A stretch of DNA of 64,000 bases, taken from contig NMRB01000414.1 of assembly GCA_002633025.1 (NCBI GenBank), positions 257,257-321,256 on the forward strand. Direction: 5' to 3'. A program made the position numbers and the translations under genes. Source of the DNA: Notospermus geniculatus. Its lineage: Eukaryota; Nemertea; Pilidiophora; Heteronemertea; Lineidae. This document shows positions 43,140-55,132 of the stretch, one piece after another (positions within the stretch are counted from its first letter, which is position 1; each line of letters begins with the position of its first letter). Under the pieces are notes generated by a model. That model had not been told where the DNA came from. It made no database searches and saw only the letters and a list, made by a program, of their open reading frames with translations.

Positions 43140-44678
43140 TTTAATCTATCACTACGCAAAGGGGAGGTGCCAACTGAGTGGAAGCAGGGTTTGGTCAGTG
43201 CTGTCTTTAAAAAAAGGAAGTAGAGTTGATCCCGGCAACTACTAGTATCGCCCAATCTCTGTCTTACCCGTTATATCAACGATATTGGAGAGAATTGTTC
43301 ATTCACAGCTTATGTCCTACTGTAATCAAAATAATCTGATTACAGCATCTCAATCTGGTTTTCGGAAGGGCCATTCGACCCAAACTAGTTTGTTAAGAAC
43401 GACTGAATATCTTTTTAGTGAACTAAATCAAGGCAAAGTAGTTGGATTTATTGCTATAGACCTAAAAAGGCATTTGATACAGTTAACCATAAGATACTTC
43501 TTTCCAAGCTTGAATTCTATGGTGTCCGTGACACTGCCTTATGCTGGTTTACAAGCTACCTATCCGATCGCATACAATCTCTGTTATTAACGGGGCATGT
43601 TCCGAGTCGCGTTTTATCGAGACCGGCGTGCCTCAAGGTTCCATACTTGGACCCCTCTTGTTTATTATTTAATAAACGATCTCCCAGTATGTCTTGAACT
43701 CTCAGAAGTTAGTATGTATGCTGATGATACCGCTTTTTATTGTTCACACGCAAATGTCGACTCAGTCCGTACCGCACTCAAGAAGGACCTCCTGAATATT
43801 CAGGAGTGGCTAAATGCGAACAGACTGAGTCAACATTAAGACGACATGTTCAATGCTGGTCTGCGGCCGACGGAAGCGATCAGCATTGACATCGGACAAA
43901 TTGAATCTTCATGTTGGGGATCACGCGCTTGATCAAGTTCATTCCACCCCGTATTTGGGTATTGAGCTTGATCAGGGGTTGGATTTCCAAAATCATGTAC
44001 AAAATCAAATAAAGAAAATAAATAGAGCAATTGGAGTCCTAAAAAGAGTTTCTCCACTTCTCCCAAGGCAAACTAAAAAAATTTTATTCAATTCCTTAGT
44101 GTTGCTGTACTATGATTACTGTTCTCCGGTATGGTGCACTCTCACAAAGAACTCTATTCAACGTCTTCAACGTACCCAAAATCGAGGCATGCGTCTCATT
44201 CTCAATGAAGGTCCACGGAGTCATGTTGAACCTATGCTGGCTGAGCTCGGTTTACTGAGCGTTAGCCAGCGTTTTCATCTTAATATCTGTGTGTTGATGT
44301 GGAAGATAATCCATGGCCTTGCTCCTGATCATTTCGCATATCAATTCGAACTTAAATCCACCCGTCAATATGCCAATACTCGCTCTAAGCAGAAATTAGA
44401 TGTTTTTGTAGCGAGATCGCATTCTTGCTCATTTGCTCATAAAGGAGCAAGGGCATGGTATGGTCTTCCACATGAAATCCAGTCCAGTCAGGAATATACT
44501 TGTTTTAAAAGAAGTTGTACTGATTTTATCAGGGCAAATGTCCCACCTGTATTGTAACATGTTCTTATCCAGTCTTGTTATTGTTTTAAATATTTCTATT
44601 TTTAACACTGCTGTTACTTGGCTCCAACGAAGAGCTCTTTTGTATGAGATAGGACCCAAATAAAACTAAACTAAACTC
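43140..44678 (+). pseudogene. LINE reverse transcriptase, downstream part
   Basis: It continues the LINE of 30240-30387 after the LTR element. Motifs on the plus strand are LFNLSLRKGEVPTEWKQG, SGFRKGHSTQTSLL, a broken IAIDLK block (frameshift near 43470), and MYADDTAFYC (catalytic YADD, about 43722). Past a further frame break come YLGIELDQGLDFQNH, LLYYDYCSPVW and the C-terminal GARAWYGLPHEIQSSQ. This is a CR1/Jockey-like arrangement. The copy ends in AAATAAAACTAAACTAAACT (44659-44678). It is inactive because of several frameshifts. Confidence 0.85.
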
Positions 44679-45233
44679 ATTGGCTATTATTTTTTAAAGT
44701 ACAAGAGAATGCCGAGGGATTTCCCCGCCATTCGATTAATCGTTTTCCCCTCGCGGGTTTGGAATATTTTAACGATCGTTTTCTTTATTTGCGCATATCT
44801 CCATCAGGCGGCGGCAAGAGTTCAACTAAAGACGTTTAGCAACGAACAGCAGAAGCGATGACCGGTATCGTTTGCAAGTGTTTCCCTGCAGGCGGCGATC
44901 CTTGTGACCTAAAGTTGGCCCTGATAGATTCAACTGGCATGACTGGGTGTGTAAAACATAGACTAGTAGGAGAGACCAATTTCCCCCAAAACCTGGAGGG
45001 AAAAATTAAGGGGTGAACGATTTTTATGTCATTTTATGCATGACTCTGAGAAATCACATACTGAAAATCCCCATAAATCTCCTTTGGGGAAAATTTTTAT
45101 TAAGGTTCGAATTTTTGGAAATGACCACAACCTGACGAAAACGAAACGTAAACCTAAACCTAAACGTTAGAATCGTAGTACCGGTACCCAGGAGTAACGT
45201 TGTGAGGCGCAGCTGTTCCGGCACCTCGTTGTA
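44679..45233. other. No gene seen
   Basis: Contains TTTCCCCTCGCGGGTTTGG near 44745, a word also found in the palindrome 3661-3823, and a short AAACGTAAACCTAAACC tract (45142-45165). Nothing else recognised. Confidence 0.4.
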
Positions 45234-45319
45234 ATTGAAAGTCGTGAAAACAGTTCCTATCACCAGTTTTGTTAACCCTAGATTGCATTTTTACAAGGTA
45301 GGCCAAACTCGGTTGTCAT

Positions 45320-45528
45320 TATAAAGGCCTCCATACACTGAATGACAAAAGTCGAAATTAGTCGCTACTATGGTCAGTTCGACAACACTTGATCTGGCGA
45401 CATGTTGAAATACTCCACAAAAGCGTCAGAAGATTTTAACTATGGAACGTTTCCACAAAAAGTATTTTGGAACGGACAATGTAGCGACTATTTCGACTTT
45501 TGTCATTCAGTGTATAGAGGCCTTTATA
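45320..45528. mobile_element. 209-bp MITE with about 48-bp TIRs
   Basis: 45320-45368 and 45481-45528 are near-perfect inverted repeats containing CACTGAATGACAAAAGTCGA and AGTCGCTAC. The element interrupts a sequence whose undisturbed inverted copy is at 46395-46503 (CTCGGTTGTCATTA...CAGATCTGCTTGAAAC), which confirms the insertion. Confidence 0.8.
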
Positions 45529-45587
45529 CAGACCTGCTTGAAACCGTATCAGGAATAGCCAACAACTCTAATTGAAAGTACAATGTG

Positions 45588-45930
45588 CCGGTTTATAGCA
45601 GACGTCACCACTCAGTGGCCTCGTTGCTGCTGATGGCCACGCATCACCACAACTGGCAACTACGAGCAATTTTCGTGGTCGCCACGAAAATTGCCAAGTG
45701 TGCTGTGGCCGGCAACGACCACTCACCACGGAAATTCTGTGGTGACCACAGTTGCCACAAGTTGCCGAAAATTTTGTGGTGACCACAGTTGCCACAAGTT
45801 GCCGAAAATCAAACCGGTTTGATTTCTCACCACGAAAATTGCTCGTACATGTAGTTGCCAGTAGTCGTGGTGATGCGTGGCCATCGGCAGCACATGAGGC
45901 CACTGAGTGTTGACGTCTGCTGTAAACCGG
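45588..45930. mobile_element. 343-bp foldback rich in TTGCC and GTGGT words
   Basis: The ends CCGGTTTATAGCAGACGTCA and TGACGTCTGCTGTAAACCGG are inverted. Arms of about 105 bp include GCCACGCATCACCAC. The centre has a tandem repeat GTGGTGACCACAGTTGCCAC in two copies. Confidence 0.75.
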
Positions 45931-46567
45931 CAACCGCCACAAAAATTGCCGACCACGGCAATTGCCTGTACGAGCAACAAAGTGGTGATGTGTGCTGCTA
46001 GCTTTTTCTGTTACATTTTGGTTGTCACCGCCGATACACTGACATGTAGTAAACATAGTGACATGATTCAAGTCCTAGTTCATAGTGAATGTTTTCTAAT
46101 TCAAGGGTTGGGATGATGGAGATATAATGATACATGTACTTTGATATCTCAGAATTGATAATTTGAAATAATTAGTTTGCGGTAGGTCTGCAGGCGTTAA
46201 ACCAATACTTATACACAGGTTATTGATGATGTGCATTTCATTTACATAATGACCTTGAAGAACCGAGGTTAAGATCAAGGCCAAACATTCCATAAGTAGT
46301 ATTTTTGCCTGTCACCAATAATCATATCTTACTTCATGGGACAGCTAGAGTCATGAAAACAGTTCCTATCACCAGTTTTGTGAATCCTAGATTGCATTTT
46401 CACTTTCAATTAGAGTTGTTGGCTGCGATTCCTGATATTGTTTCAAGCAGATCTGTGTAATAATGACAACCGAGTTAGGCCTGCATTGTAAAAATGCAAT
46501 CCAGTAGTCTTGAACGTTAGTTGGGATGATGATATTTTTGGTGGCTGGGAGGGGAATGTCGGTGGTC

Positions 46568-46631
46568 GTCAGCTGCCCCTGCATTCAGAGAGACTTTAGT
46601 GAAAAGTCTCTCTGAATGCAGGACAGCTGAC
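46568..46631. repeat. 64-nt near-perfect hairpin
   Basis: GTCAGCTGCCCCTGCATTCA (46568-46587) continues into GAGAGACTTT and pairs with AAAGTCTCTC...CTGAATGCAGGACAGCTGAC. Stem of about 29 bp with one or two mismatches, loop of about six bases. It could be a miniature foldback or a small-RNA precursor. Confidence 0.6.
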
Positions 46632-46776
46632 AGGGATATGTGGTTATAAGTATTTATTAGCAAATGCAGATTTGTAGGGAAATGGAAGGGCTGGGGAGAT
46701 ATTCGCCCTGCGACTAAAAGTGTTGAGCAAAAAAAATAAACAGAGAAATAGACGCGTGAAAAAAAAAATCAATTAT

Positions 46777-46848
46777 CGCAAGGCTCGAACCCGGCGCCCC
46801 GGATTCATAGCCGGACGCTCTACCGATGCGCCAGCAGGCCACGATGGT
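46777..46848 (-). repeat. tRNA-like unit (SINE head or pseudo-tRNA)
   Basis: The minus strand has TGGCGCATCGGTAGAGCGTC (A-box), a stem-loop TCCGGCTATGAATCCGGG in the anticodon position, and CGGGTTCGAGCC (B-box). The expected acceptor halves do not pair, so it is probably tRNA-derived rather than a working tRNA. Confidence 0.5.
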
Positions 46849-47210
46849 GGCTGCTCAATAAATGTTTATAAATACATCCAACGACTCAACATATTTTTAC
46901 GTCACAAATCAGAATAGTCTCACAAAAATTCCATTTCACAGCATCCACAGAGCAAGTCCCCAGCAAATCTGTCAGTATATCGCTACATAATGTACCCATC
47001 TACGTTCACAGCCACTAAAAACGTGAACCAACCGTACAGTATATTCCATCTGAACATTAGGCGCATTTCACCTATAAGTCCAATTCTATTGACTGACCCG
47101 TGGCAAGTCTTTGGCTAGCTTCGCTGTTGGCCGCTACGCGGCGCGTTGGGCCCTTGCGTCTAGGGTTAACAAAACTGGCGATAGGAACTGTTTTCACGAC
47201 TTTCAATTAC

Positions 47211-47760
47211 GGACCTCCAGTTCTTCATAGATCCATACTCGTGCATTATGTACATATGTAGTTACATGATGAAAAGTGAGAACGTTATGAGTGATCTCTT
47301 GAGAAATGTTGCCAAAGAAAACCAAGCATGTGAACTGAGTCAGCAACGAGACAAAGTTTCTGAACAGTAGCGAAGTCAGTGCACAAGAAGCGGCATACAG
47401 ACTCTTGTCCTTACCACTAAAGATGTCCACAAGAACACACCAGTTCATCAATACCAACCCAAAGGAGGAACGAGTCACAATGGTCAAGCCATCAGCTATT
47501 ACTGAAGAAATGGATGATGACAGAGAAGACCTTTTTTTACTAGTACCGTTGATATATATGCCGCCAGACCAGATACACTTGAACAGATTTGCTTGGCAGA
47601 GTTTGTGGCAAATTATGCAATAGATTCAAAGAAGTATGAGAAGGAAAACAACGATCATGATCAAAACAAAGTTGATAATAGACGCCGATGTCCCAGGATC
47701 ACACTCAAGAATGGTCTAGGTCGCATACACTCATGGAAAAAAGTAAATGGACAGCAGTTT
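47211..47760 (+). pseudogene. Second Helitron-type fragment (Rep-helicase linker region)
   Basis: The plus strand gives DLQFFIDPYSCIMYICSYMM and VMSDLLRNVAKENQACE, then after frame breaks SAQEAAYRLLSLPLKMSTR, NTNPKEERVTMVKPSAITEE, CLAEFVANYAIDSKKYEKEN and PRITLKNGLGRI. This order is found between Rep and helicase in a different Helitron lineage from the one at 4.3-10.8 kb. At least two frameshifts and a stop near 47368 are present. No helicase or Rep catalytic motif is included. Confidence 0.7.
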
Positions 47761-48329
47761 TTCTTGAATACATGTATCTCCAAACCATTGCAATGTAGGA
47801 GCCCGAGCCTTACATATGTGACCCTCAGCTACAAAACTAGTGTAAAGTCGCTCAGAATATGAGCCTAAACGTACTGGCATGACGCCACGAAATTAAGCAG
47901 TTGTGGAGAGCTGGTAAATCGAAGGGGGCGCGGTACACAACTGTGTAGGGAGAATATGTCATAGTGTTACTAAACGCTTCATCAAGTAAGGTACCCTCGT
48001 TTGTTGGATTCTTGTCCTGTTTGTATCATAAGATCAACTAGTCAGAATTTAAAAAAAAAACATTGCACTCAACACATGCAGAAGGATCTTGCCTATCACA
48101 CAAAAAAGGTCTGGAATAAAAATCTGTTGAATGAGTTTAACCCAAAGAGAAGGCGGAGCACAAAAATCGACACACAATATGATAAAGTATAAGTCAATTT
48201 CCAGAATATTTAGCAAATTTTCGACCCCAACTGGGGTCTTCTTCAGGCTGGAACTTTACAATCTGAAACTCTAGAAAAGACTTTAGAAGACTTTAAAGAC
48301 GTTAGAAAGATGTTCCATGTGCCCGGGAC

Positions 48330-48680
48330 CTACCTCCTACCACCTAACAGTTTCTCCCAGAGGGGGGGGGAGAGGGGGATGATCCCCTCCTCAAAAATTT
48401 CAAGGAGGGGATATCCCCTCCTCAAGTTTGCAGACTAACCTTTTCAAACATCACTATCAGACTATTTTCACTTCAGTAGTGTTTTTCTTTAATTTCTTAC
48501 ATTTCAAATGCAATTTTCATGAAGAAGGAAGACTAATTTTGCATTTTGAAGTGTAAAAAATGACTCTGGAGGACATTTTTAACAAAAAAACCGAAAAAAA
48601 AAATTTCAAAAAAAAAATTTTTTTTTCAAAAAAATTTTTTTCTTCAAACTTTTTTTCTCCCCCATCCTTGAAAATCCCTG
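48330..48680. repeat. Low-complexity stretch (G runs, then A/T runs)
   Basis: A run of eight or more G followed by CCCCTCCTCAA repeats (48361-48425), then A and T homopolymer blocks (48580-48660). No gene. Confidence 0.6.
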
Positions 48681-48901
48681 CGGCTACATGTAAGTCGGAA
48701 AAAGTGACTTGAAAAACCTGAAATCAACACATTTCCTGCTCTTTTCAGAAGGAAACGAACTGATCACTGAGATTATACCACCCACCTCACACAAGACGGA
48801 ACAGCCGTAGTCACTAGTGACGTCACAGAGTATCTTAGCAGACCAGATTTGGCTGATTTTGCATTGTCTCTGCAAGCTATGGTGGACTACTTTTTATATN
48901 A

Positions 48902-49275
48902 TCCAATATGGCCGCCAGGTGGCGTAACCTGAAAATCATCCAAGTGCTAAAACTCAGGAACGGCTTGACCCAGAGTGCTCAAACTTGATATTTACCTTCC
49001 TCTTGATGACCTTTACATGCACGTCAAATTTCGGCCTGATTAAACTTCCAATATGGCCGCCAGGTGGCGTAACCCGAAAATCATCAAATGTACTATAACT
49101 CAGGAACGACTTACCCAGAGCGCTCAAATGTGCTATGTGGCTCCTTCTAGATGACCTCTATGTGCATGTGACATTTTGGCCCGATCGGACATCCAATATG
49201 GCCGCCAGGTGCCATAACCACAAAATCATTGAAGCCCTACAACTTGGGAATGACTTGACCCAGATTGCTCATAAC
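48902..49275. repeat. 145-bp tandem repeat, about 2.6 copies
   Basis: TCCAATATGGCCGCCAGGTG recurs at 48902, 49047 and 49192 (145-bp spacing). The units share AACTCAGGAACG, GACCCAGAGxGCTCAAA and GATGACCTxTATGTGCA. A diverged unit is at the start of the window. Confidence 0.8.
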
Positions 49276-50690
49276 TGACATACACGTCTCTCTGTCATTA
49301 CGCCTCTCTCTGTCAAACGGGTGAGCACATGGTCCATGGACCATTTCATTTTATTAATTGTCATAATATTAATTGGGTAATTGCAAATGCAACATAATAT
49401 GCAGTTTCACTTGTGGCCGCGTGATGTAGATGATGGCACTGGGACTGTCAAATGCTTTGTCTAGGCACAGTCTGTATGAAGGTATGTTTCGAATATAGGA
49501 TTTTATACTAGATCAAATTCTGTTCGGCTTGATATTCGGTAAACTCCCACAAAGTTTACCGAATATCTTCTCTATTTTGGGGGTATGGTGATTCCTCGCC
49601 ACCCTCACCGTCATAAAGATTCACCCAGAGAAGATAAGACGCAAGTTTGGTTTTCTGAAAAAAAATGTTTTTGACTGATAAACTCAGTTTTATGGAAAAA
49701 CTGGACATTTCAGTGCGGGAACTTACATTTTTGTCGATGAAGTGGCGGCTGTACATATATGATATTAGTCATAAAATATAGTTTTTTTTGACAAAAACTA
49801 AGTTTTTTGATAAAAACCTGTATATTTCACTATGACGAAAAAAGTAAGTTTTTTCTCTATAAAAGTAGGTTTTATGACAAAAACCAACTTTTTGACCATA
49901 AAACTAGGTTTTATTGCAAAAATATAGGTTTCTTTAATAACAGGACAATCCGCTTGCCATATGCGTGACCTCATGCACAGTGCCAGGTAATTACATCCTG
50001 ATAATATCAGGCGTTCTTAGTGCTCGCTACCTTCGTCGCCGCACACAAACCCCTGTAGGCGTGCGGGACAAGGCCGTTTTGGGGGTCGAGGTTGCAAGTC
50101 TCGTAAGACAAGCTACTTTTCCATTTTTCTTAGAGTATAGGCCCTGGCTCGTTCGCAGATGGAGTTCTACCAATTTTGTCCCAGCCGAACATGCTTAAAA
50201 TTTGCACTGGAAGCGACAACCTCATTTTACCAGTAGCAACAAGATTTTGGGGTAGGGGAAATGTAAATTACCATAACTCTTGACTGAGGGCTCCTAGAAA
50301 CCTGTTCGACCACTCAAAATAAATGTCTTGAAGTGCTCTATCTGATGATGTATGATTTATGCAAATTGCGGTTATGATGACGTTACAACAAGTGGAAAGG
50401 TCACGGAAAGTCGTACTTGCTTCAAATTTTCGGCAAATTCAACACGAAAGTTTTCCTGAGGCAAAAATAACCAGGTAGATTTTAATAAAATTCAGGACAA
50501 ATGTGCTCTAGACTGTACAAAATCATATTTAAGTGACAAAAAGTTACAGGGTACAGGTGAGGAGTACGACCGCAAGGGGGCGCAGTTGGGGGTAATTGCC
50601 CCGTTTTTGTTTTTTTGCGCAGTTGGCTTGTAATCGTTATGCAAAATCACCCACTGGTAGCTTTATTGAATATACCCGACCGGAAAATGG

Positions 50691-50934
50691 CGCCAGAGTG
50701 TTAATTACTATTGTTCAAGTGCTGTAGTAAATAATTGTTCATGTTCTTTGTGCTGTTGACACTAATCCTTCTCCAGCCATGTTAGTGATCTATTTCGTTA
50801 ATCCCTTGTAGTATACCTGTTCTGTACTGTATGTTGTTGGGTCACTCGGGTGGAGCTCTCTGCCTTGTCCTGTTCTGAATAAAACTTCTCTCCATGATAT
50901 GTGTGGACTTGTGTGTCTCCTTCTGTCCATGGCG
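50691..50934 (+). repeat. 5' LTR (244 bp)
   Basis: CGCCAGAGTG...CCATGGCG with the poly(A) signal AATAAA at about 50878. It matches the 3' LTR closely except for 13 bp that the other lacks. Confidence 0.88.
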
Positions 50935-50962
50935 TGGTGACAGCTTTACTGGATTCGAACCC
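50935..50962 (+). promoter_or_regulatory. Primer-binding site
   Basis: TGGTGACAGCTTTACTGGAT directly follows the LTR and continues as TCGAACCC. The complement looks like a tRNA T-arm (GGGTTCGAATCC) running to a 3' CCA. The primer tRNA was not identified. Confidence 0.6.
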
Positions 50963-51054
50963 ATACCAGATAGGACGTTGTCGAGGATTATACGTACAGG
51001 GTATCATACAGACGTGGATATAGTTCACGTTCATCCACATATTCTTCAATATTC

Positions 51055-54000
51055 ATGGACCCAGGAACGAAAATCCAACGAGCTCCTAAGCAATGGTCTC
51101 TCACCAAGACGGAGACTGTGAACTCTTTCGAAAATTGGAGACAAAATTTACTATATACACTTTCGTTAGATAAGAATTTCGCACCGTTCTTACTTGATGG
51201 CGTGACATGGGGCAAGAAAACCAAAAGCAATGTTCTGCGGGGACTTGACAGTGACGGGGACGACGTCCCGGAGGCTCAGCGACGGACAGCTGAGCAAAAG
51301 TGTAGCATACTGGAACTCATGCTGGGACAAATAGCCAATTTCTGTCCGATCATTTCACGGAATACGATTGTGAAAAACTCCACCTCCGTTGAGTCAATTT
51401 GGCAGGCCATCCGCCAACACTTTGGGTTTCAAGCAACTGGTGCCCACTTCATCGACTTCGCTGGTATCAAGCTCGAGGCGGATGAACGTCCAGAAGACCT
51501 CTATCAACGTCTCATGGCCTTCATCGAGGACAGCCTACTAAAACGCGATGGAATAAAACACCACGACGAACCTCTGCATGAGGACGAGGATATGTCCCCC
51601 ACCTTGGAGAACATGGTGGTACTTTCCTGGCTACGTCTCATTAATCCAGACCTACCACGTTTGGTGAAACAACGATACGGTACTGAGCTGAGATCGAGGT
51701 CACTTGCTTCCATCAAACCCGAGATTTCTCAGGCACTCGACTCCTTGTTAGATGAGATACGGTCAACCGAGGATGCGAAGGTGTTACGCACATCTTATCC
51801 CCAACGGACGAATTTCCGCCCAAGTCGTACGACTACAGGTCCGAAAGATCAGCCTTCAAGAAGCCGAAAAACCTGTCCTTTGTGCCAACAATCGGGCAGG
51901 AAGGACTATAGGCATTTTCTTAGCGAATGTCCCCATCTGCCTGAGAGTGACCGTAAATTCATTGCTAAGGCAAGACATATTGCTCGCATCTTTGACGATG
52001 ATCCCGACCAGTGCGAATCCGAGTTTGATGCTCACCAAGAAGCCGACTTCGAAGAGTCCGAGTGCAGCCCTGAAGTGAGGAAGATAAATATTCGTCAGTC
52101 GCCGTACCTGGACATGTTCTACTCTCATCATCCAGTTCGGGTTACTCTTGATAGTGGGGCTACTGGAAACATGATCCGCCTATCAACTGTGAAAAAGCTG
52201 AACGTTCAGATGAAGGAGAGTTCTCAGTCGGCTCACCAAGCTGACGGATCGTCACCTCTCTGTGTGGTTGGTGAAACGAAGTTCACCTTGTGTCGTGACA
52301 AACTTGAATTCGAATTCGATGGATTAGTCGTGGAAGACCTTGATGTGGAGGTCCTTGCAGGAATGCCTTTTATGGAGTTCAATGACTTATCGATTCGGCC
52401 TGCAAAACGCGAAGTGACCCTCAAAAATGGAACGAAATGCCACTATGGATCTAAACCTCAACACGGTGGCAACCATTCTGTTCGAGCAACTTTTGTGTTA
52501 CGAGCACCTCCGTCCACTACAACTATTTGGCCTGGTGAGTTTTTGGAACTTGACTTACCGAGAGACTCCAGAACTGTAGACTCTGAATATGCGCTTGAGC
52601 CTCATTGTTCTACACAGAAGCCTAGTCTTATGTGGCCTCCTCCGCAAATAACCTCAAGCGTTGCTGGGAAAATCCGTATCCCTAACCTCTCTACAGAACC
52701 ACTGAAAGTGAACCGCAATGAGCACGTGTGTCAAGTCCGCCCAGTGTTTTGTCCGTCTGACATGTCTGAAACTGCTTGCACCGCCAACACACCACCTGTA
52801 AGTCTTCCAAAACCCGTGGTTGATACGAAACATAGTGCGAATGTCCGCCTCAATCCCGATAGTATATTACCTCAAGAAGTGGCTGTGGAGTTCAGGTCCT
52901 TGCTTGATGAGTATGATGCCGTTTTCAGTCCGAATTTCAAGGGCTACAACGGTGCCTCTGGCCCTTTCCAGGCTCAAGTGAACATGGGTCCTGTTCTTCC
53001 GCCACAGCGCAAAGGCCGCCTCCCTCAATATGCACGCGATAAACTAGTCGATCTCCAAGACAAGTTTGATGAGTTAGAGGCAAAGGGCGTGTTCAGAAAG
53101 CCAGAAGATATTGGCGTCTCTGTAGAGTACCTGAACCCGTCCTTCCTTGTGAAAAAGTCAAACGGTGGACATCGGCTAGTGACGGCCTTTGCGGACGTCG
53201 GTCGATATAGTAAGCCGCAGCCCTCATTGATGCCAAATGTTGACTCCACTCTCCGCCAGATAGCGCAGTGGAGGTACCTCGTCATGACAGATTTGTCAAA
53301 TGCCTTTTACCAAATTCCCCTCTCACGGGACTCCATGAAGTTCTGTGGAGTAGCCACACCCTTCCGCGGCGTACGCGTATATGTAAGGTCTGCTATGGGG
53401 ATGCCTGGTTCCGAGACCGCGTTGGAGGAGTTAATGTCTAGAGTACTCGGTGATCTAGTTAAGGAGGGTGTTCTTGTTAAGATCGCCGATGATATCTACT
53501 GCGGTGGCAATACCCCGAGAGAGCTTCTTGACAATTTTAGAAGAATGTTGCGTGCACTATACCTGAATGGTCTCTGCCTGTCTGCGCCGAAGACCGTTAT
53601 CGCGCCTAGGTCTGCAAATGTTCTTGGTTGGATTTGGGAGTTGGGAACCCTCAGAGCTAGCGCACATCGCGTAGCGACTCTAGCCTCATGCAAAGCACCT
53701 GATCGGGTGAAAGGGCTCAGGTCATTCATAGGGGCCTACAAGGTTCTCGCGCGCGTCATTCGAAATTGTTCAGCACTGCTGGGTCCGTTAGACGACATCG
53801 CAGCTGGTCACGAGTCTCAAGATAAGATTGTTTGGTCAGACGATTCGCTTGAGCATTTTCAGAAGGCACAGCGTGCACTCTCGTCCAACCGTACAATCAC
53901 CCTTCCCAGACCTGAGGACCAGCTGTGGGTTGTGACTGATGGAGCACTACGCGATCCTGGTATAGGGGCTACTTTATATGTCACTCGTGATGGGAAACCT

Positions 54001-55132
54001 CGAGTTGCCGGTTTCTTTAGCGCCAAGCTCCGTGATAGACAGTCATCATGGATTCCCTGTGAAATAGAAGCGCTTGCCATTGCCGTAGCTATAAAGCACT
54101 TCAGCCCGTACATCGTTCAGTCACAACACAAAACCCACATACTCACCGATAGCAAGCCCTGTGTCCAGGCATATGAAAAGTTATGCCGCGGTGAATTCTC
54201 AACTAGCCCACGCATTTCAACCTTTCTCTCTGCCGTTAGCCGATATCAAGCTACAGTGAGACATGTTGCCGGGTCCTCGATTTTACCGTCAGATCACCTG
54301 AGTCGTAATGCTAATGAGTGCACAGACTCCTCATGCCAAGTCTGTTCATTCATTAGATCCACAGAAGATTCGGTAGTCCGCAACATAGTCATCCAAGATA
54401 TCTTGTCTGGTGAAAGCAAGCTTCCCTATACAAGCAGGAATGCGTGGTCAGCCATTCAGGCTGAGTGTCCTGACCTTCGCAGGACACGCGCTCACCTGAG
54501 GCAAGGCACCAGGCCATCTAAAAAGCAAACTAACTGCAGAGACGTCAAACGCTATCTCAACATTGCTTCCGTTGCAAAAGATGGTTTGCTAGTTGTCAAA
54601 CATATTGAACCCTTGTCACCAACACGCGAACGCATCATCGTGCCGCGACAAGTACTTGATGGCCTCCTCACCGCCCTGCACATACAGTTAGGTCACCCGT
54701 CGGGCCACCAAATGAAACAAGTTATCCGAAGATTTGTCTTTGCCTTGGATCTGGACAAATGCATTGATATTGTGTCTAATAGTTGCCACACGTGCGCAGC
54801 GTTACAGAACGTTCCCAAGGCCAGCGTTGAGCAGTCAACTTGCGATCCGCCCGAATGTGTTGGAACTTCATTCGCAGCGGATGTAGTCCGACGTAACCGT
54901 CAGATGATTCTTGTTGCTAGGGAGTGCGTTTCATCTTACACACTCTCGACGCTCATTGAGAACGAGCAACATGAGACACTTCGCAATGGCCTCATACGCC
55001 TATGCCTAGAACTTGTTCCTTTGGATGGTCCGCATTCGGTCGTACGAGTTGATCCTGCACCTGGTTTCAAAGCTCTCATTGGTGACCCGCTGTTGAAACA
55101 ACATCGCATAACTGTTGAGCTAGGTCGCGCTA
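51055..55132 (+). pseudogene. Gag-Pol polyprotein, first part (gag to integrase core)
   Basis: One open frame from ATG 51055 with no stop until the LINE insertion. The Gag-like region holds [18 protein letters not shown] and [11 protein letters not shown], then a zinc finger of unusual spacing [19 protein letters not shown] (Cx2Cx9Hx4C, about residue 272). The aspartic protease motif is [12 protein letters not shown] (about 365). The reverse transcriptase has [31 protein letters not shown] and the catalytic [11 protein letters not shown] (about 808; ADD where YVDD is usual). RNase H has [14 protein letters not shown] and [10 protein letters not shown]. The integrase zinc domain is [13 protein letters not shown]...CHTCAAL, with [11 protein letters not shown] and RVDPAPGF holding the first two catalytic Asp. 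Catalytic residues look intact; the only visible break is the LINE insertion at 55133. Confidence 0.85.

Noticed and set aside
46777-46848. Functional tRNA gene
   Set aside because: The boxes are present, but acceptor halves do not pair and the anticodon loop is irregular.
47405-47862. Two host genes on the plus strand
   Set aside because: Motifs place both frames in one decayed Helitron-type protein with frameshifts.
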